A DNA stretch of 64,000 nucleotides from an uncultured Bacteroidales bacterium (GTDB taxonomy: Bacteria > Bacteroidota > Bacteroidia > Bacteroidales > Bacteroidaceae). Both the position numbers and the translations under genes were made by a program. The notes below the pieces were generated by a model. That model had not been told where the DNA came from and did not search any database. It saw nothing but the letters and a program-made list of their open reading frames with translations. Below are positions 1 through 8,506 of this stretch, one piece after another. The DNA lies in assembly GCA_902799685.1 (NCBI GenBank), contig CADCBO010000002.1:96269-160268 (forward strand), given 5' to 3'. Numbering within the stretch: the stretch's first letter is position 1; each line of letters begins with the position of its first letter.

Positions 1-384
1 GTGATGCGAGGGTTGCACTTTCAGCGGCCGCCGTTTACCCAAAGCAAGCTGCTGCGTTGCGTGCGCGGTGCGGTGCTGGATGTGGCCGTGGATATCCGCA
101 AGGGAAGCCCCACTTACGGGCAGCATTTTGCGGTGGAGCTGAGCGAGGATAACAAGCGCCAGTTCTTTATTGACAAGGGGTTTGCACATGGATTTGCCGT
201 GCTGAGTGAGACCGCGGTGTTCCAGTACAAGTGCGATGAGTTCTACCATCCGGAGGCGGATGGGGGCATCAGCATACTGGACCAGAGCCTGGGCATAGAC
301 TGGCGCATACCGGTGGAGAAAGCGATATTAAGCGAGAAGGATACCAAGCATCCGATCCTCGCTGAGTTTGATTCTCCGTTTTAA
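1..384 (+). CDS. rfbC: dTDP-4-dehydrorhamnose 3,5-epimerase, 5' end outside window
   Basis: This is the C-terminal two thirds of RmlC, which epimerises C3 and C5 of dTDP-4-keto-6-deoxyglucose in the cytoplasmic dTDP-L-rhamnose pathway. The reading frame is open at base 1. The first visible residues (VMRGLHFQ) form the conserved catalytic-histidine strand that normally lies near residue 60, so the start codon is upstream of the window. The cupin signatures DVAVDIRKGSPTYG and KGFAHGFAVLS follow. A complete second copy lies at 51645-52217, and the two proteins are clearly homologous but not identical. The rfbD gene follows directly, so this is the tail of another rml operon. Identification is firm; only the missing N-terminus limits it. 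Confidence 0.93.
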   Translation: MMRGLHFQRPPFTQSKLLRCVRGAVLDVAVDIRKGSPTYGQHFAVELSEDNKRQFFIDKGFAHGFAVLSETAVFQYKCDEFYHPEADGGISILDQSLGIDWRIPVEKAILSEKDTKHPILAEFDSPF

Positions 385-417
385 TTCTCAATTCTCAATT
401 TTCAATTCTCAATTTTG
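381..417. repeat. AATTCTC/AATTTTC short tandem repeat between rfbC and rfbD
   Basis: The spacer after the rfbC stop codon consists almost wholly of the 7-8 base unit AATTCTC or AATTTTC repeated about five times. The same unit array occurs again inside the downstream rfbD reading frame (1062-1095). It resembles the mobile low-complexity strings often seen in Bacteroidales intergenic DNA. No transposase or obvious function is linked to it here. Confidence 0.6.
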
Positions 418-420
418 AGT

Positions 421-1320
421 ATGACAATACTGGTTACAGGAGGAAACGGCCAACTTGGCAATGAGATGCGCATAGTATCTCAAGGCTCAAAGGACAGATA
501 TATATTTACCGATGTAGTAGAGCAGGATGGCGTCCAAACCACCATCCTTGACATCACCAATCTTGACTCTATACGTAAGATTGTACATGAGAATGATGTT
601 AAGGTAATTGTAAACTGTGCTGCCTATACTAACGTTGACGGCGCAGAGAGCAATCAGGAACTGGCCGAACTTCTGAATGCCAAAGCTCCGGAGAACCTGG
701 CAATTGTCATGAAAGAGGTTGACGGATTGTTGGTCCATATCTCTACTGACTATGTTTTTGGCAAGGAACCGTACAACACTCCATGCAGGGAAGATATGGT
801 TGGCACGCCTACTGGTGTTTACGGGTTGACCAAACTGCATGGTGAGCAAAATATAATGGCATCCGGTTGCAAGTCTGTGATTATCCGTACTGCGTGGTTG
901 TACAGTGAGTTTGGTAAGAACTTTGTCAAGACAATGCTCAACCTGACAGCTACACGTCCTGAGCTTAAGGTGGTGTTTGACCAGGTGGGTACCCCCACAT
1001 ACGCCTACGACTTGGCGATTGCAATCAAGGTTATAATTGAAAAAATTACGCAGGTGCCTGAAATTCTCAATTCTCAATTCTCCATTTTCAATTACTCTAA
1101 CGAAGGCGTCTGCTCTTGGTATGACTTTACCAAAATGATAGCAGAGTACAGCGGCCACACAGACTGCAACATCCAGCCCTGCCACAGCGATGAGTTTCCC
1201 AGTCCCGTAAAACGTCCCGCCTTCTCCGTCCTTGACAAGACCAAGATTAAGCAAACGTTTGGGATTGCCGTTCCATACTGGACAGACTCACTAAAAAAAT
1301 GCATAAGTAATATCAACTAA
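421..1320 (+). CDS. rfbD: dTDP-4-dehydrorhamnose reductase with an in-frame repeat insertion
   Basis: RmlD reduces dTDP-4-keto-L-rhamnose to dTDP-L-rhamnose. The Rossmann motif (ILVTGGNGQLGNE) is at the N-terminus, the STDYVFG catalytic region near residue 105 and the YGLTKLHGE Tyr/Lys motif near residue 135. ATG 421 is preferred over the in-frame TTG at 415 because the glycine-rich strand begins at once. A paralogue lies at 47684-48610. Against it, this copy carries about 8-10 extra residues near residue 220 (IPEILNSQFSIF region), encoded by the same AATTCTC repeat found upstream of the gene. The insertion keeps the frame and falls just before the conserved SNEGVCSW segment. The enzyme may therefore still be active, but that is not shown by the sequence. 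Confidence 0.92.
   Translation: MTILVTGGNGQLGNEMRIVSQGSKDRYIFTDVVEQDGVQTTILDITNLDSIRKIVHENDVKVIVNCAAYTNVDGAESNQELAELLNAKAPENLAIVMKEVDGLLVHISTDYVFGKEPYNTPCREDMVGTPTGVYGLTKLHGEQNIMASGCKSVIIRTAWLYSEFGKNFVKTMLNLTATRPELKVVFDQVGTPTYAYDLAIAIKVIIEKITQVPEILNSQFSIFNYSNEGVCSWYDFTKMIAEYSGHTDCNIQPCHSDEFPSPVKRPAFSVLDKTKIKQTFGIAVPYWTDSLKKCISNIN
1062..1095. repeat. AATTCTC repeat array inside rfbD
   Basis: An array of AATTCTC-like units is translated as part of rfbD. It matches the array between rfbC and rfbD (381-417). The corresponding place in the second rfbD (around 48350-48385) has unrelated, shorter sequence, so the array was gained in this copy without breaking the frame. Confidence 0.6.
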
Positions 1321-1330
1321 ACACAACTAT

Positions 1331-1906
1331 ATGAAAACCACAGACCAAATCTTAAAAATCAAGGCAACTGTCCTGTATATATTGGGGCAGATGCCGCAGG
1401 GTATGGATTATATTCATCTGTTCAAGATCCTGTATTTTGCTCAGCAAAAGCATCTTGTAACTTATGGAATGCCCCTGATGGAAGACACATTCTGCGCCCG
1501 CAAGCACGGCCCGGTGCCCACATTGACTTATAAGGTGCTCAAGGCATCAGAGAGTGGGCAGAGTTTTGACCAGCAGGAGATGCAGGATTACCTAAAAGCA
1601 GTGAAAGTGGAACTCCGCGACGGTCATCAGATAGTGCTGGCCGCCCAGAAGCCCGATATGGACGAACTGTCCAAGTCCGATGTCCGCGTAATTGACGAAT
1701 GCATAGCCCGCCTGCGCGACATGGAGCCGTTCGACCTATCAGACCTGTCGCACGACAAAGCCTGGCTAAAAGCCAAGCGCACAGCCGACCGCACCGGCGA
1801 GGATGCCAAGATCCCAATGTACGACATTGCCGATGCCGGCGGCGCAACCAAGGAGATGCTCGGCGTTATCCGCGAGCGCCAGTGGATAGAGCGACACATC
1901 AATTAG
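1331..1906 (+). CDS. Panacea-domain (SocA/DUF4065-like) protein
   Basis: A 191-residue protein that resembles the Panacea family. This fold serves as antitoxin-like partner in many toxin-antitoxin pairs and occurs in phage and defence contexts. The visible family pattern is an N-terminal helical block with the KILYFAQ region near residue 31, followed by the CARKHGPVPTLTYKVL segment near residue 57. It begins 10 bases after rfbD. No separate small toxin gene is evident next to it. The 3' half is noticeably richer in GC than the genes on either side, consistent with a different origin. The family call is by eye; a specific toxin partner is unknown. Confidence 0.7.
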   Translation: MKTTDQILKIKATVLYILGQMPQGMDYIHLFKILYFAQQKHLVTYGMPLMEDTFCARKHGPVPTLTYKVLKASESGQSFDQQEMQDYLKAVKVELRDGHQIVLAAQKPDMDELSKSDVRVIDECIARLRDMEPFDLSDLSHDKAWLKAKRTADRTGEDAKIPMYDIADAGGATKEMLGVIRERQWIERHIN

Positions 1907-2044
1907 TAACTCTGAACCATACCTGGCTGCCCAGTATCTGCTAAATCAAGAAAACTTGAGAACTTTCTCAAATATGACAAGTTTTTAATAAATCTACAAC
2001 ACCAATACCGTATTATCATTATTGAGCGAGTTGATAGCGGTCGG

Positions 2045-2067
2045 TGTTTACCTGATAAAAGTAAACA
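2045..2067. promoter_or_regulatory. 7-bp inverted repeat upstream of methyltransferase operon
   Basis: TGTTTAC and GTAAACA are separated by nine bases, ending 18 bases before the methyltransferase ATG at 2085. The position suits an operator or a leader hairpin for the three-gene operon. This is inference from symmetry and position only. Confidence 0.3.
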
Positions 2068-2084
2068 TGAGATAAACCACATTT

Positions 2085-3365
2085 ATGAGAGTTACTTTTA
2101 ATGATTATAAGACGGTTGATATAGATTCTCTTCCAATTAATGAAGAATGGGATGGTAGAAATGTTCAGGAAAATCTAATGCATAGGATTCATGCTTATCC
2201 TGCAAAGTTTCCTGCATTTATTACAACAAAGGCGATTGAGTACGCAGAATCCCAAAATGTAGCAATAGGTACTGTTGCTGATATTTTTTGTGGTTGTGGC
2301 ACGGTGGCATATGAGACAGTTAAGGCAAATCGTCATTTTTGGGGATGTGATATTAATCCGGTTGCTACATTGATTGCTCGTGCCAAGAGTCATCATTATG
2401 ATAGTGAGCATCTTACCAATTATTATGAGCAGATAGTAGAAGAGTTTTATATACAGTCTTTTAATGAAGACGATGCTATCGCCAATAATGAGCGTGTTAA
2501 GTATTGGTTCTTCCAGCAACAGATTGAAGATTTGAGCAAGTTGAAGCGGGCAATAGAGACAACTGTGGATAATGAAACATATCGTGATTTTTTCCTTTGT
2601 GCTTTTTCTAATATTTTGAAGTCTTGCTCCCGTTGGCTCACCAAGTCTATAAAGCCTCAGTTGGATCCAAATAAGAAGCCTCATGATGTCATGGAGGCTT
2701 TCGCCACACAGGTAAAGATGATGCGGAAGGCTAATTTGGTAAATGAAATCAATGAAGGTTTGGCCGTCATAGAGACCACCAACTGCCTCTCAAAAATAGT
2801 AGAAAAGCCTTTTGTGGATTTGCTTGTCACCAGTCCGCCTTATGTAACTTCCTACGAATATGCTGACCTACACCAATTGTCAACCCTATGGCTTGGCTAT
2901 ACCAATGACTATCGGTCGTTCCGGGATGGAACTATCGGCAGTCTGCATGGAGAGAACCACTTGCCCGACCATTTGAAGCATCTGAATGATACTGGTAAGG
3001 ATATTGTGCTTAAATTGTACGCGATAGATAAGTCTAAGTGCCGTTCTGTTTCTCAATACTATATTGATATGCAGAATACTGTCAAGAAGGCGTACGAACT
3101 TATATGTCCCGGAGGAGCTACGCTATTTGTTATAGGCAACACTGAATACAAGGGCGTGAAGATCGATAACGCACGCCACTTGATAGAAACGCTGCTGGAT
3201 GAAGGTTTTGAGAATGTAGAAGTTGAGAGAAGGAAGATTTCCAACAAGATACTCACACCTTACAGAGATTCCGTAGGTAAGTTCACTACAGATAAGAATA
3301 GTAGGAAAATTTATTCCGAAGAGTTCATTATTTTTGCTAAGAAGCCGCTATGTCTGAACAATTAA
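2085..3365 (+). CDS. DNA methyltransferase (N4/N6 amino type)
   Basis: A 426-residue SAM-dependent DNA methyltransferase. The SAM-binding motif I-like segment (ADIFCGCGTV, residues 65-74) precedes the catalytic motif TSPPY (residues 249-253), the order seen in beta- or TRM11-like amino-methyltransferases. The TSPPY motif places the target on an exocyclic amino group of adenine or cytosine. No restriction endonuclease gene is adjacent. Instead the gene overlaps the following GHKL-ATPase/kinase gene by 16 bases, and that gene overlaps a receiver-domain gene, so all three are probably one transcript. The role may be self-marking for a defence system driven by the two downstream proteins; that is inference. 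Confidence 0.82.
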   Translation: MRVTFNDYKTVDIDSLPINEEWDGRNVQENLMHRIHAYPAKFPAFITTKAIEYAESQNVAIGTVADIFCGCGTVAYETVKANRHFWGCDINPVATLIARAKSHHYDSEHLTNYYEQIVEEFYIQSFNEDDAIANNERVKYWFFQQQIEDLSKLKRAIETTVDNETYRDFFLCAFSNILKSCSRWLTKSIKPQLDPNKKPHDVMEAFATQVKMMRKANLVNEINEGLAVIETTNCLSKIVEKPFVDLLVTSPPYVTSYEYADLHQLSTLWLGYTNDYRSFRDGTIGSLHGENHLPDHLKHLNDTGKDIVLKLYAIDKSKCRSVSQYYIDMQNTVKKAYELICPGGATLFVIGNTEYKGVKIDNARHLIETLLDEGFENVEVERRKISNKILTPYRDSVGKFTTDKNSRKIYSEEFIIFAKKPLCLNN

Positions 3366-5602
3366 CAATACGTCCGTACGCTCGACTACTCACGATGCTT
3401 GGCGATCAGCTCATAAAAAATGAGCAGATTGCCGTCACGGAGTTGATGAAGAATTCTTATGATGCCGATGCCGACTGGGTGAAGGTGTCGTTTGAGAATT
3501 TCGGTAAGGACTATAAGATCCAGGATGATTCTCGCATCGTGATAGAGGATAATGGCAAGGGAATGACCCATGATGTAATTACCACTGCGTGGATGAATCC
3601 TGCTACTCCAAATAAATTCACTAAGGATATAAAAGAGCAGCATACTATAGGCGGCCGAGTTATTCAGGGTGAAAAGGGAATTGGTCGTTTTGCAATGCTC
3701 AAGTTAGGTAAAACTATTGAGATGGTGACGCGTCCGGAAGGGAAGGACGTAGAGTATAAGCTGGTCTTTGATTTCAACAAGTACGATGATGATTTCCTGA
3801 GAGAGGAGGAGAAGGAAAAAGAGATTTTTCTGGACGATTTGGGCTTTGAACTAGAAGAAGAGACACCCAGCGTTTTTGTCTCCAGAAACATTACATTTGG
3901 AAATAGAACGTTTTCAGGCTCGGTAAACGCTAAAGGAACTCGAATAGTTATCAGTAATCTTCGAGGTGCATGGTCTGAGAAGAAGTTCAAAAGTCTAAGT
4001 GACAGTTTCGAACGTTTTGGAGGAATGTTTGAAAGTCAAGAGCAAGAAAGTGAAGAAGAGACTAAACCCAAAGTTTTTACTATAGGACTATTCCATAATG
4101 GAGAGTATCTGCTTAATGAGAAACGAGCAGAGTCTATGTCCTCATTAACTGAACAAAAGGCTGTCCTTTCAGTTGAGGATGGTATATATGATAATGAACG
4201 TCAGGAATTGCGCTTTACCTTGAATGGACTTCCTCGTAAATTAGACTTGGATGACCCGGAAGTGAAGGGCTTGCGAGTGTTCAGAGATCGATTCTTGCTG
4301 GAGGATAAGAAAACCTATAGAGAGGTTTCAGACTTTGGACCGTTTGTTTTCGAGTTCTATATCTTTGACTTTATGGCCAAGAATGAGTCCAGATATTTCT
4401 TGAACAACGAGCAGAAAGATATAGTCAAGGAACACCGAGTCTACTTACTGCGAGATGGAATTCGTGTTCAACCATACGGCGAGCCTACTGATGACTGGCT
4501 GATGATAGATATGGATCGTGGTACTATCAGTGCCAGCAGTAACTTCAGTAATGATCAGATAGTAGGTCGTGTGAATATCACTAAGGCTAACAACATCCAT
4601 CTGAAAGACAAGACCAATCGTGAAGGTCTGATAGATGATGGATATTTTACCCAAGATTTCATTTGTGTCATCAAAACCCTATTGGCATACCTGCGTAAAA
4701 CAGCATATAAGCACTACCAAGAGAGTCTGAAGAAGAAAGATAGTATAGAAAAGCAGAGGAAAGACGCAGTAAAGAAAGCTATTGAAACATTAGCCGAGCA
4801 GTTCTCTGACAACAAGACTGCCTCCACGCTTATCACTCAACTCAAAAGTTCTTATGAGAACGAGAAGCGTTATCTTTTGGAACGTGCTGAACGAACAGAG
4901 TCATTAGCGGCTGTAGGTCTATCTGTTGAGACTACAAGCCACGACATAATGCTGATGATGAATCGTGGTTTGGATTCGCTTTCGAAATTGATGAAAGATA
5001 GCATGTCTGACAACTTTGACCTCAGCACCCTTCCAGGAGAGTTACAGAGGCTTTATGGCATATTCAGTTACGTGGGCAACCAACTTCAGGATATGCAGCA
5101 GTTGTTCGTTTCTGCCAAACAGCGCAGAAAACGTATCCGTGTGAAGGATTTGTTGGATAAAGTTATTCGACTCTACTCCAACATTATGAACCGAAATGGG
5201 ATAGAGGTAAAGGTTGACATCATGGGTCCACCGCTGGTGGCTGTATGTACCGATGCAGACTTACTCCAACTACTTATCAATCTGTTTGACAATTCGGTCT
5301 ATTGGCTTACCGTAACGGGGAACCCAAAGAAGATCATACTAGTAACTCTTGATGGGAATGCACAACAGATGCTGTTTTCAGATGATGGATGCGGTATCAG
5401 AGAAGATGATGCTCCTTATATTTTTGATGCTTTCTATTCCGGTAAAGGAGAAGAAGGAAAAGGTTTGGGCCTCTATATATCCAAGAAAGCAATGGAAAGA
5501 AACGACTATACTATACGCTTGGCGGAGTTCTCTGACGAGAAGAAACTGTGCGGAGCTAACTTTGTTATACCTTTTGTAAAGCAACCACAAGATGAATATT
5601 GA
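3350..5602 (+). CDS. histidine-kinase-like protein with two GHKL ATPase domains
   Basis: A 750-residue protein. The N-terminal Hsp90/MORC-type GHKL domain shows an N box (ELMKNSYDADA, 31-41), DNGKGM (67-72) and a glycine lid (GEKGIGRFA, 107-115). A long linker contains charged helices (about 460-510) and an H-box-like segment (SLAAVGLSVETTSHDI, about 517-532) with a candidate phosphorylatable His. The C-terminal kinase-type ATPase has NLFDNS (644-649), DDGCGI (678-683) and a GKGLGL lid (about 703-708). There is no transmembrane segment, so it is probably cytosolic. It overlaps the methyltransferase upstream and the receiver gene downstream, which suggests a phosphorelay. Two nucleotide-binding domains in one kinase is unusual; the N-terminal one may act as the sensor or clamp. 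Confidence 0.8.
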   Translation: MSEQLTIRPYARLLTMLGDQLIKNEQIAVTELMKNSYDADADWVKVSFENFGKDYKIQDDSRIVIEDNGKGMTHDVITTAWMNPATPNKFTKDIKEQHTIGGRVIQGEKGIGRFAMLKLGKTIEMVTRPEGKDVEYKLVFDFNKYDDDFLREEEKEKEIFLDDLGFELEEETPSVFVSRNITFGNRTFSGSVNAKGTRIVISNLRGAWSEKKFKSLSDSFERFGGMFESQEQESEEETKPKVFTIGLFHNGEYLLNEKRAESMSSLTEQKAVLSVEDGIYDNERQELRFTLNGLPRKLDLDDPEVKGLRVFRDRFLLEDKKTYREVSDFGPFVFEFYIFDFMAKNESRYFLNNEQKDIVKEHRVYLLRDGIRVQPYGEPTDDWLMIDMDRGTISASSNFSNDQIVGRVNITKANNIHLKDKTNREGLIDDGYFTQDFICVIKTLLAYLRKTAYKHYQESLKKKDSIEKQRKDAVKKAIETLAEQFSDNKTASTLITQLKSSYENEKRYLLERAERTESLAAVGLSVETTSHDIMLMMNRGLDSLSKLMKDSMSDNFDLSTLPGELQRLYGIFSYVGNQLQDMQQLFVSAKQRRKRIRVKDLLDKVIRLYSNIMNRNGIEVKVDIMGPPLVAVCTDADLLQLLINLFDNSVYWLTVTGNPKKIILVTLDGNAQQMLFSDDGCGIREDDAPYIFDAFYSGKGEEGKGLGLYISKKAMERNDYTIRLAEFSDEKKLCGANFVIPFVKQPQDEY

Positions 5603-6857
5603 AGAACTTTTTGCGGGAATTGGAGTTGTCATTGATGACAAAGTGTTTTCTTCCGATGAGCAGGGGGACCGTATAGTTAAAATTGTCAAGGAACTTGAGA
5701 CTGTTCGAAAGTTCCCTTTGGTGAAATATGCCGATTTTCCTGATGATGATGTGCTGACTAAACTGACTAATGTTAGTTTCTTGCTACTAGACTGGGAAAT
5801 TGAACCAAAGCAGGATGAGCTGGGTGAAGAGACCCCAAATGTGCAGTTGGGCGATGTTTTGAAGGCTGATAATGAAAAGCGCGTTATCGAGATTGTTAAA
5901 GAGACTCTTCGGAACAGTCTTGTTCCTGTTTTCATCTTTAGCAATCAAGATATCGAAACAATCAAGAAGAAGTTGTCAGATGCAGATGTTGATTTAGAGA
6001 AGAGTCAAATATTTATAAAGTCCAAGTCAGAACTAGTAGAGGAAGGCGCTTTATTCAGCAAGATAGGTGAATGGGTAGATGGTGTCTCAGGTGTTTATGT
6101 GGCCAAGGCTTGGGAGAATGCATTTAACAGAGCCAAGAATCAGTTCTTTGCAGAGCTGGCAAACAATACATCTCATTGGCCTAAAGCACTCTTTAATGCA
6201 GCGGCAGTTGATTCTACGGACCCGGGAGAGGAAATAACTCAGGCCATTTCACAGAATGTGATTTCTCGGATGCAGCCAATAGTGATTGACCAGGAGCAAA
6301 TTGATAAAGATATAATAACTCCCGGTAAGGAAGAGGTACTTGGAATTATGAAAGGTCAGTTCTTTTTGGACAATTGTTCAGATGCTTCAATGGTGGGAGA
6401 TTTCTACAAAAAAAAGAGTGGTGAGTTTTATATGAACATACGTCCTACTTGTGATTGTGTTGAAGGTAGAGAGAAGAGTGATGGGCGTATATATTTATTG
6501 CGTTGTAGTAAACTTAGTGATATTCAAGTAGCAAAGTTATACTTGCCAGGTGACGGACATTTTAGCGAAACAATAGGTTGTGCAATAGTAGGACCGCTAT
6601 ATGAGAATAAGTTTTATCGCATAGACTTTGGAAAAGTAGATGTGGTAGAAAGCAACCAGTGGAAAGAAAAGAAAGTAGGCAGAATACTCCCACCTGTTAT
6701 AAATCATATAACGGAACGTTACAGCCTTTATGTTCAACGCCAAGCCCTGCCCCGAATTCCAAAGGAGATTATTCCTGAGGTAGTTCAAGACGACAAAATA
6801 ATAGAGCAAAATCCAGGTTGTCTGGCAGCTATATTAAAACCTGTTATAAAGAAATAG
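5592..6857 (+). CDS. receiver-domain protein, probable partner of the double-ATPase kinase
   Basis: A 421-residue protein with an N-terminal response-receiver-like domain. It has the acidic pair D15-D16 (VIDD), the candidate phosphoacceptor D67 (LLLDWE), a switch Ser at 117 (IFSNQD) and a Lys near 143 (FIKSK), in the order and spacing of CheY-like domains. The remaining 270 residues carry no DNA-binding motif that I recognise, so the output is unknown; it may be an effector rather than a transcription factor. The gene overlaps the kinase gene by 11 bases. It is likely phosphorylated by the upstream kinase. I infer this from the operon layout and the conserved receiver residues. Confidence 0.7.
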   Translation: MNIEELFAGIGVVIDDKVFSSDEQGDRIVKIVKELETVRKFPLVKYADFPDDDVLTKLTNVSFLLLDWEIEPKQDELGEETPNVQLGDVLKADNEKRVIEIVKETLRNSLVPVFIFSNQDIETIKKKLSDADVDLEKSQIFIKSKSELVEEGALFSKIGEWVDGVSGVYVAKAWENAFNRAKNQFFAELANNTSHWPKALFNAAAVDSTDPGEEITQAISQNVISRMQPIVIDQEQIDKDIITPGKEEVLGIMKGQFFLDNCSDASMVGDFYKKKSGEFYMNIRPTCDCVEGREKSDGRIYLLRCSKLSDIQVAKLYLPGDGHFSETIGCAIVGPLYENKFYRIDFGKVDVVESNQWKEKKVGRILPPVINHITERYSLYVQRQALPRIPKEIIPEVVQDDKIIEQNPGCLAAILKPVIKK

Positions 6858-6917
6858 GCGGCATACAGTTGTATTTGAATCTACTAACATAAGAATGGAA
6901 ACGATAATAGTGTTTTT

Positions 6918-7454
6918 ATGCCCCACTATACCTTGGATGAAATTGAGAATACACAATATACCGATGAGGTGAAGTATGCTGTGCGCTATGGCTACCAATA
7001 TAGGAGGGAGGCGGAGGAATATGCTGAGAGGAACGCAAATTTTCATCACTCTTTGCCAGAGGCAACGACTATTCTTTATTGGCTGGCGAATCTGGTGATT
7101 AGCGGGGTTGCTTATGACCTTATCAAGAAATACGCAAAAGCTCTATGGGAGAAGTTGATGTCAATGAAGACGAGAATACCAGATGATGTCAATACTCTGC
7201 TGATAGATGAGGATGAGCTGAAGAAGTTTGTGGTTTATGTGAAGGAATTCTCTTCTAAAGAAGTGTCTGCTAAAGATGAACAAATAAAATATATACGTGA
7301 GGAGATAATTGCAGACTATATAGGAGAAACAGCAGGTGAGATTTGGACTGATAAAAAACGGCTGCCATCTCATGAAGAATGGTTGAAAATCTACAAAGAT
7401 GCTAATGTGTTTGCTAATGATCTTCTTGAAAATAACAGTAATGATGACAATTAA
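6918..7454 (+). CDS. hypothetical protein with one hydrophobic segment
   Basis: A 178-residue protein of unrecognised family. The only clear feature is a hydrophobic helix near residues 48-65 (ILYWLANLVISGVAYDLI), flanked by charged helices. Such a segment could insert in a membrane, as in small membrane-acting effectors, or pack in a core. The gene lies 60 bases after the receiver gene in the same direction and could be the last member of that operon. The upstream ATG at 6895 is in another frame. No function is assigned. Confidence 0.6.
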   Translation: MPHYTLDEIENTQYTDEVKYAVRYGYQYRREAEEYAERNANFHHSLPEATTILYWLANLVISGVAYDLIKKYAKALWEKLMSMKTRIPDDVNTLLIDEDELKKFVVYVKEFSSKEVSAKDEQIKYIREEIIADYIGETAGEIWTDKKRLPSHEEWLKIYKDANVFANDLLENNSNDDN

Positions 7455-7526
7455 CCACCATCTTTCAAGAAATAGATAGGCTTTATTATGAGTGGGAGAG
7501 GATGGATTATTAATTGTTAAGGCATT

Positions 7527-7784
7527 ATGAATCAGGATGACCTTGCGGTATATTTTGCTGAGATGCTGGCGAAGCAGAATGCGACGCCAAAGATACAGGC
7601 ACTCATTAAGGCTGCGTTGTATGGCGACAACATTATCATGTTTATTGACGAGGTTTCCAAGGCTTTCAATGGCTGTGGAAAGGTAAAGGTTGATACGGTC
7701 AAAGGAGTGACAGAGTACTACAAGGCTAATAGTGAAGTTCAGATACGGAAGGCTGATTGCATTGAAGAAGAAAAAAGCGTTTAA
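7527..7784 (+). CDS. small hypothetical protein
   Basis: An 85-residue soluble-looking protein with a mainly helical first half and a charged C-terminus. No motif was recognised. It lies between the kinase/receiver operon and the HEPN pair, 72 bases after the preceding gene, with a plausible ATG start. Same-strand position and regular amino-acid composition support coding; nothing further can be said. Confidence 0.45.
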   Translation: MNQDDLAVYFAEMLAKQNATPKIQALIKAALYGDNIIMFIDEVSKAFNGCGKVKVDTVKGVTEYYKANSEVQIRKADCIEEEKSV

Positions 7785-7951
7785 TCAAAGAAGCTTCCGA
7801 TCGAATATCTCAAGGCAAAGTTTGGGTTTTGGGGACATTAGCTCATTTAGGATATTTGGAGGGATAACAAAGGTGATTTGAACCCCAAAAAGTGGAGCGT
7901 CACTTACCTACTATAGCACTTTTAAAAGTGAATAATAATTACTACATAATT

Positions 7952-8506
7952 ATGGTTGATTTTAAGAATTTTGTAGAACAAGCGAATAAGGCGAAAGAGG
8001 AAGAGGCTAAGGCAAAAAAGTTTGATCCTGCTGAACGTATAGCCACCTTTAAGAAACGAATTGCAGATTTCTATGCCAAGATTGATAACGAATGGTTGCA
8101 GCCCTATATTAATGACGGAAGCATCCGTTCCGAAGTACAAGATATAACCATAACTGAGGAATCTTTGGGCGATTATGCCGTTCCTATGAAGAAGCTCTTC
8201 ATAGGCGATATTGTACTGAAGTTCGTTCCTGTGGGTACTATTCTCATTGCCACACCAGGTAGGATTGATCTTGAGTATAAAGGGCGCACAATCATGTTTG
8301 TATTGGTTGATGAGGCAGCAACCTCGGCTTCCGACTTAATAAGTTATGAGATAAAGATAAATGGCGAAGTGGTAGAGCGCACTAGTCAGAAGAAAAAGTT
8401 CTCAGGCAATCTGGTCTGGAAATTCACCGAAAAGGGCATGAGAGTGCGCTATCAAAGTATTGATGCAGAATCATTCCAACGTCTCATAATGGGATTGGTG
8501 CAATGA
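7952..8506 (+). CDS. hypothetical protein, translationally coupled to a HEPN protein
   Basis: A 184-residue protein when started at ATG 7952; an upstream in-frame ATG at 7892 would add 20 residues of poorly coding-looking sequence. The N-terminal third is a charged, Lys/Glu/Ala-rich helix; the rest looks mainly beta-stranded. The stop overlaps the next start in an ATGA arrangement (8503-8506), so the two proteins are probably made together. With a HEPN-type protein as partner this may be an antitoxin or regulator, which is inference. The family is not recognised. Confidence 0.6.
   Translation: MVDFKNFVEQANKAKEEEAKAKKFDPAERIATFKKRIADFYAKIDNEWLQPYINDGSIRSEVQDITITEESLGDYAVPMKKLFIGDIVLKFVPVGTILIATPGRIDLEYKGRTIMFVLVDEAATSASDLISYEIKINGEVVERTSQKKKFSGNLVWKFTEKGMRVRYQSIDAESFQRLIMGLVQ

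Noticed and set aside
487-1254. 255-residue minus-strand open frame inside rfbD
   Set aside because: It is the shadow of a well-supported plus-strand gene; the product has no domain features and an irregular composition.
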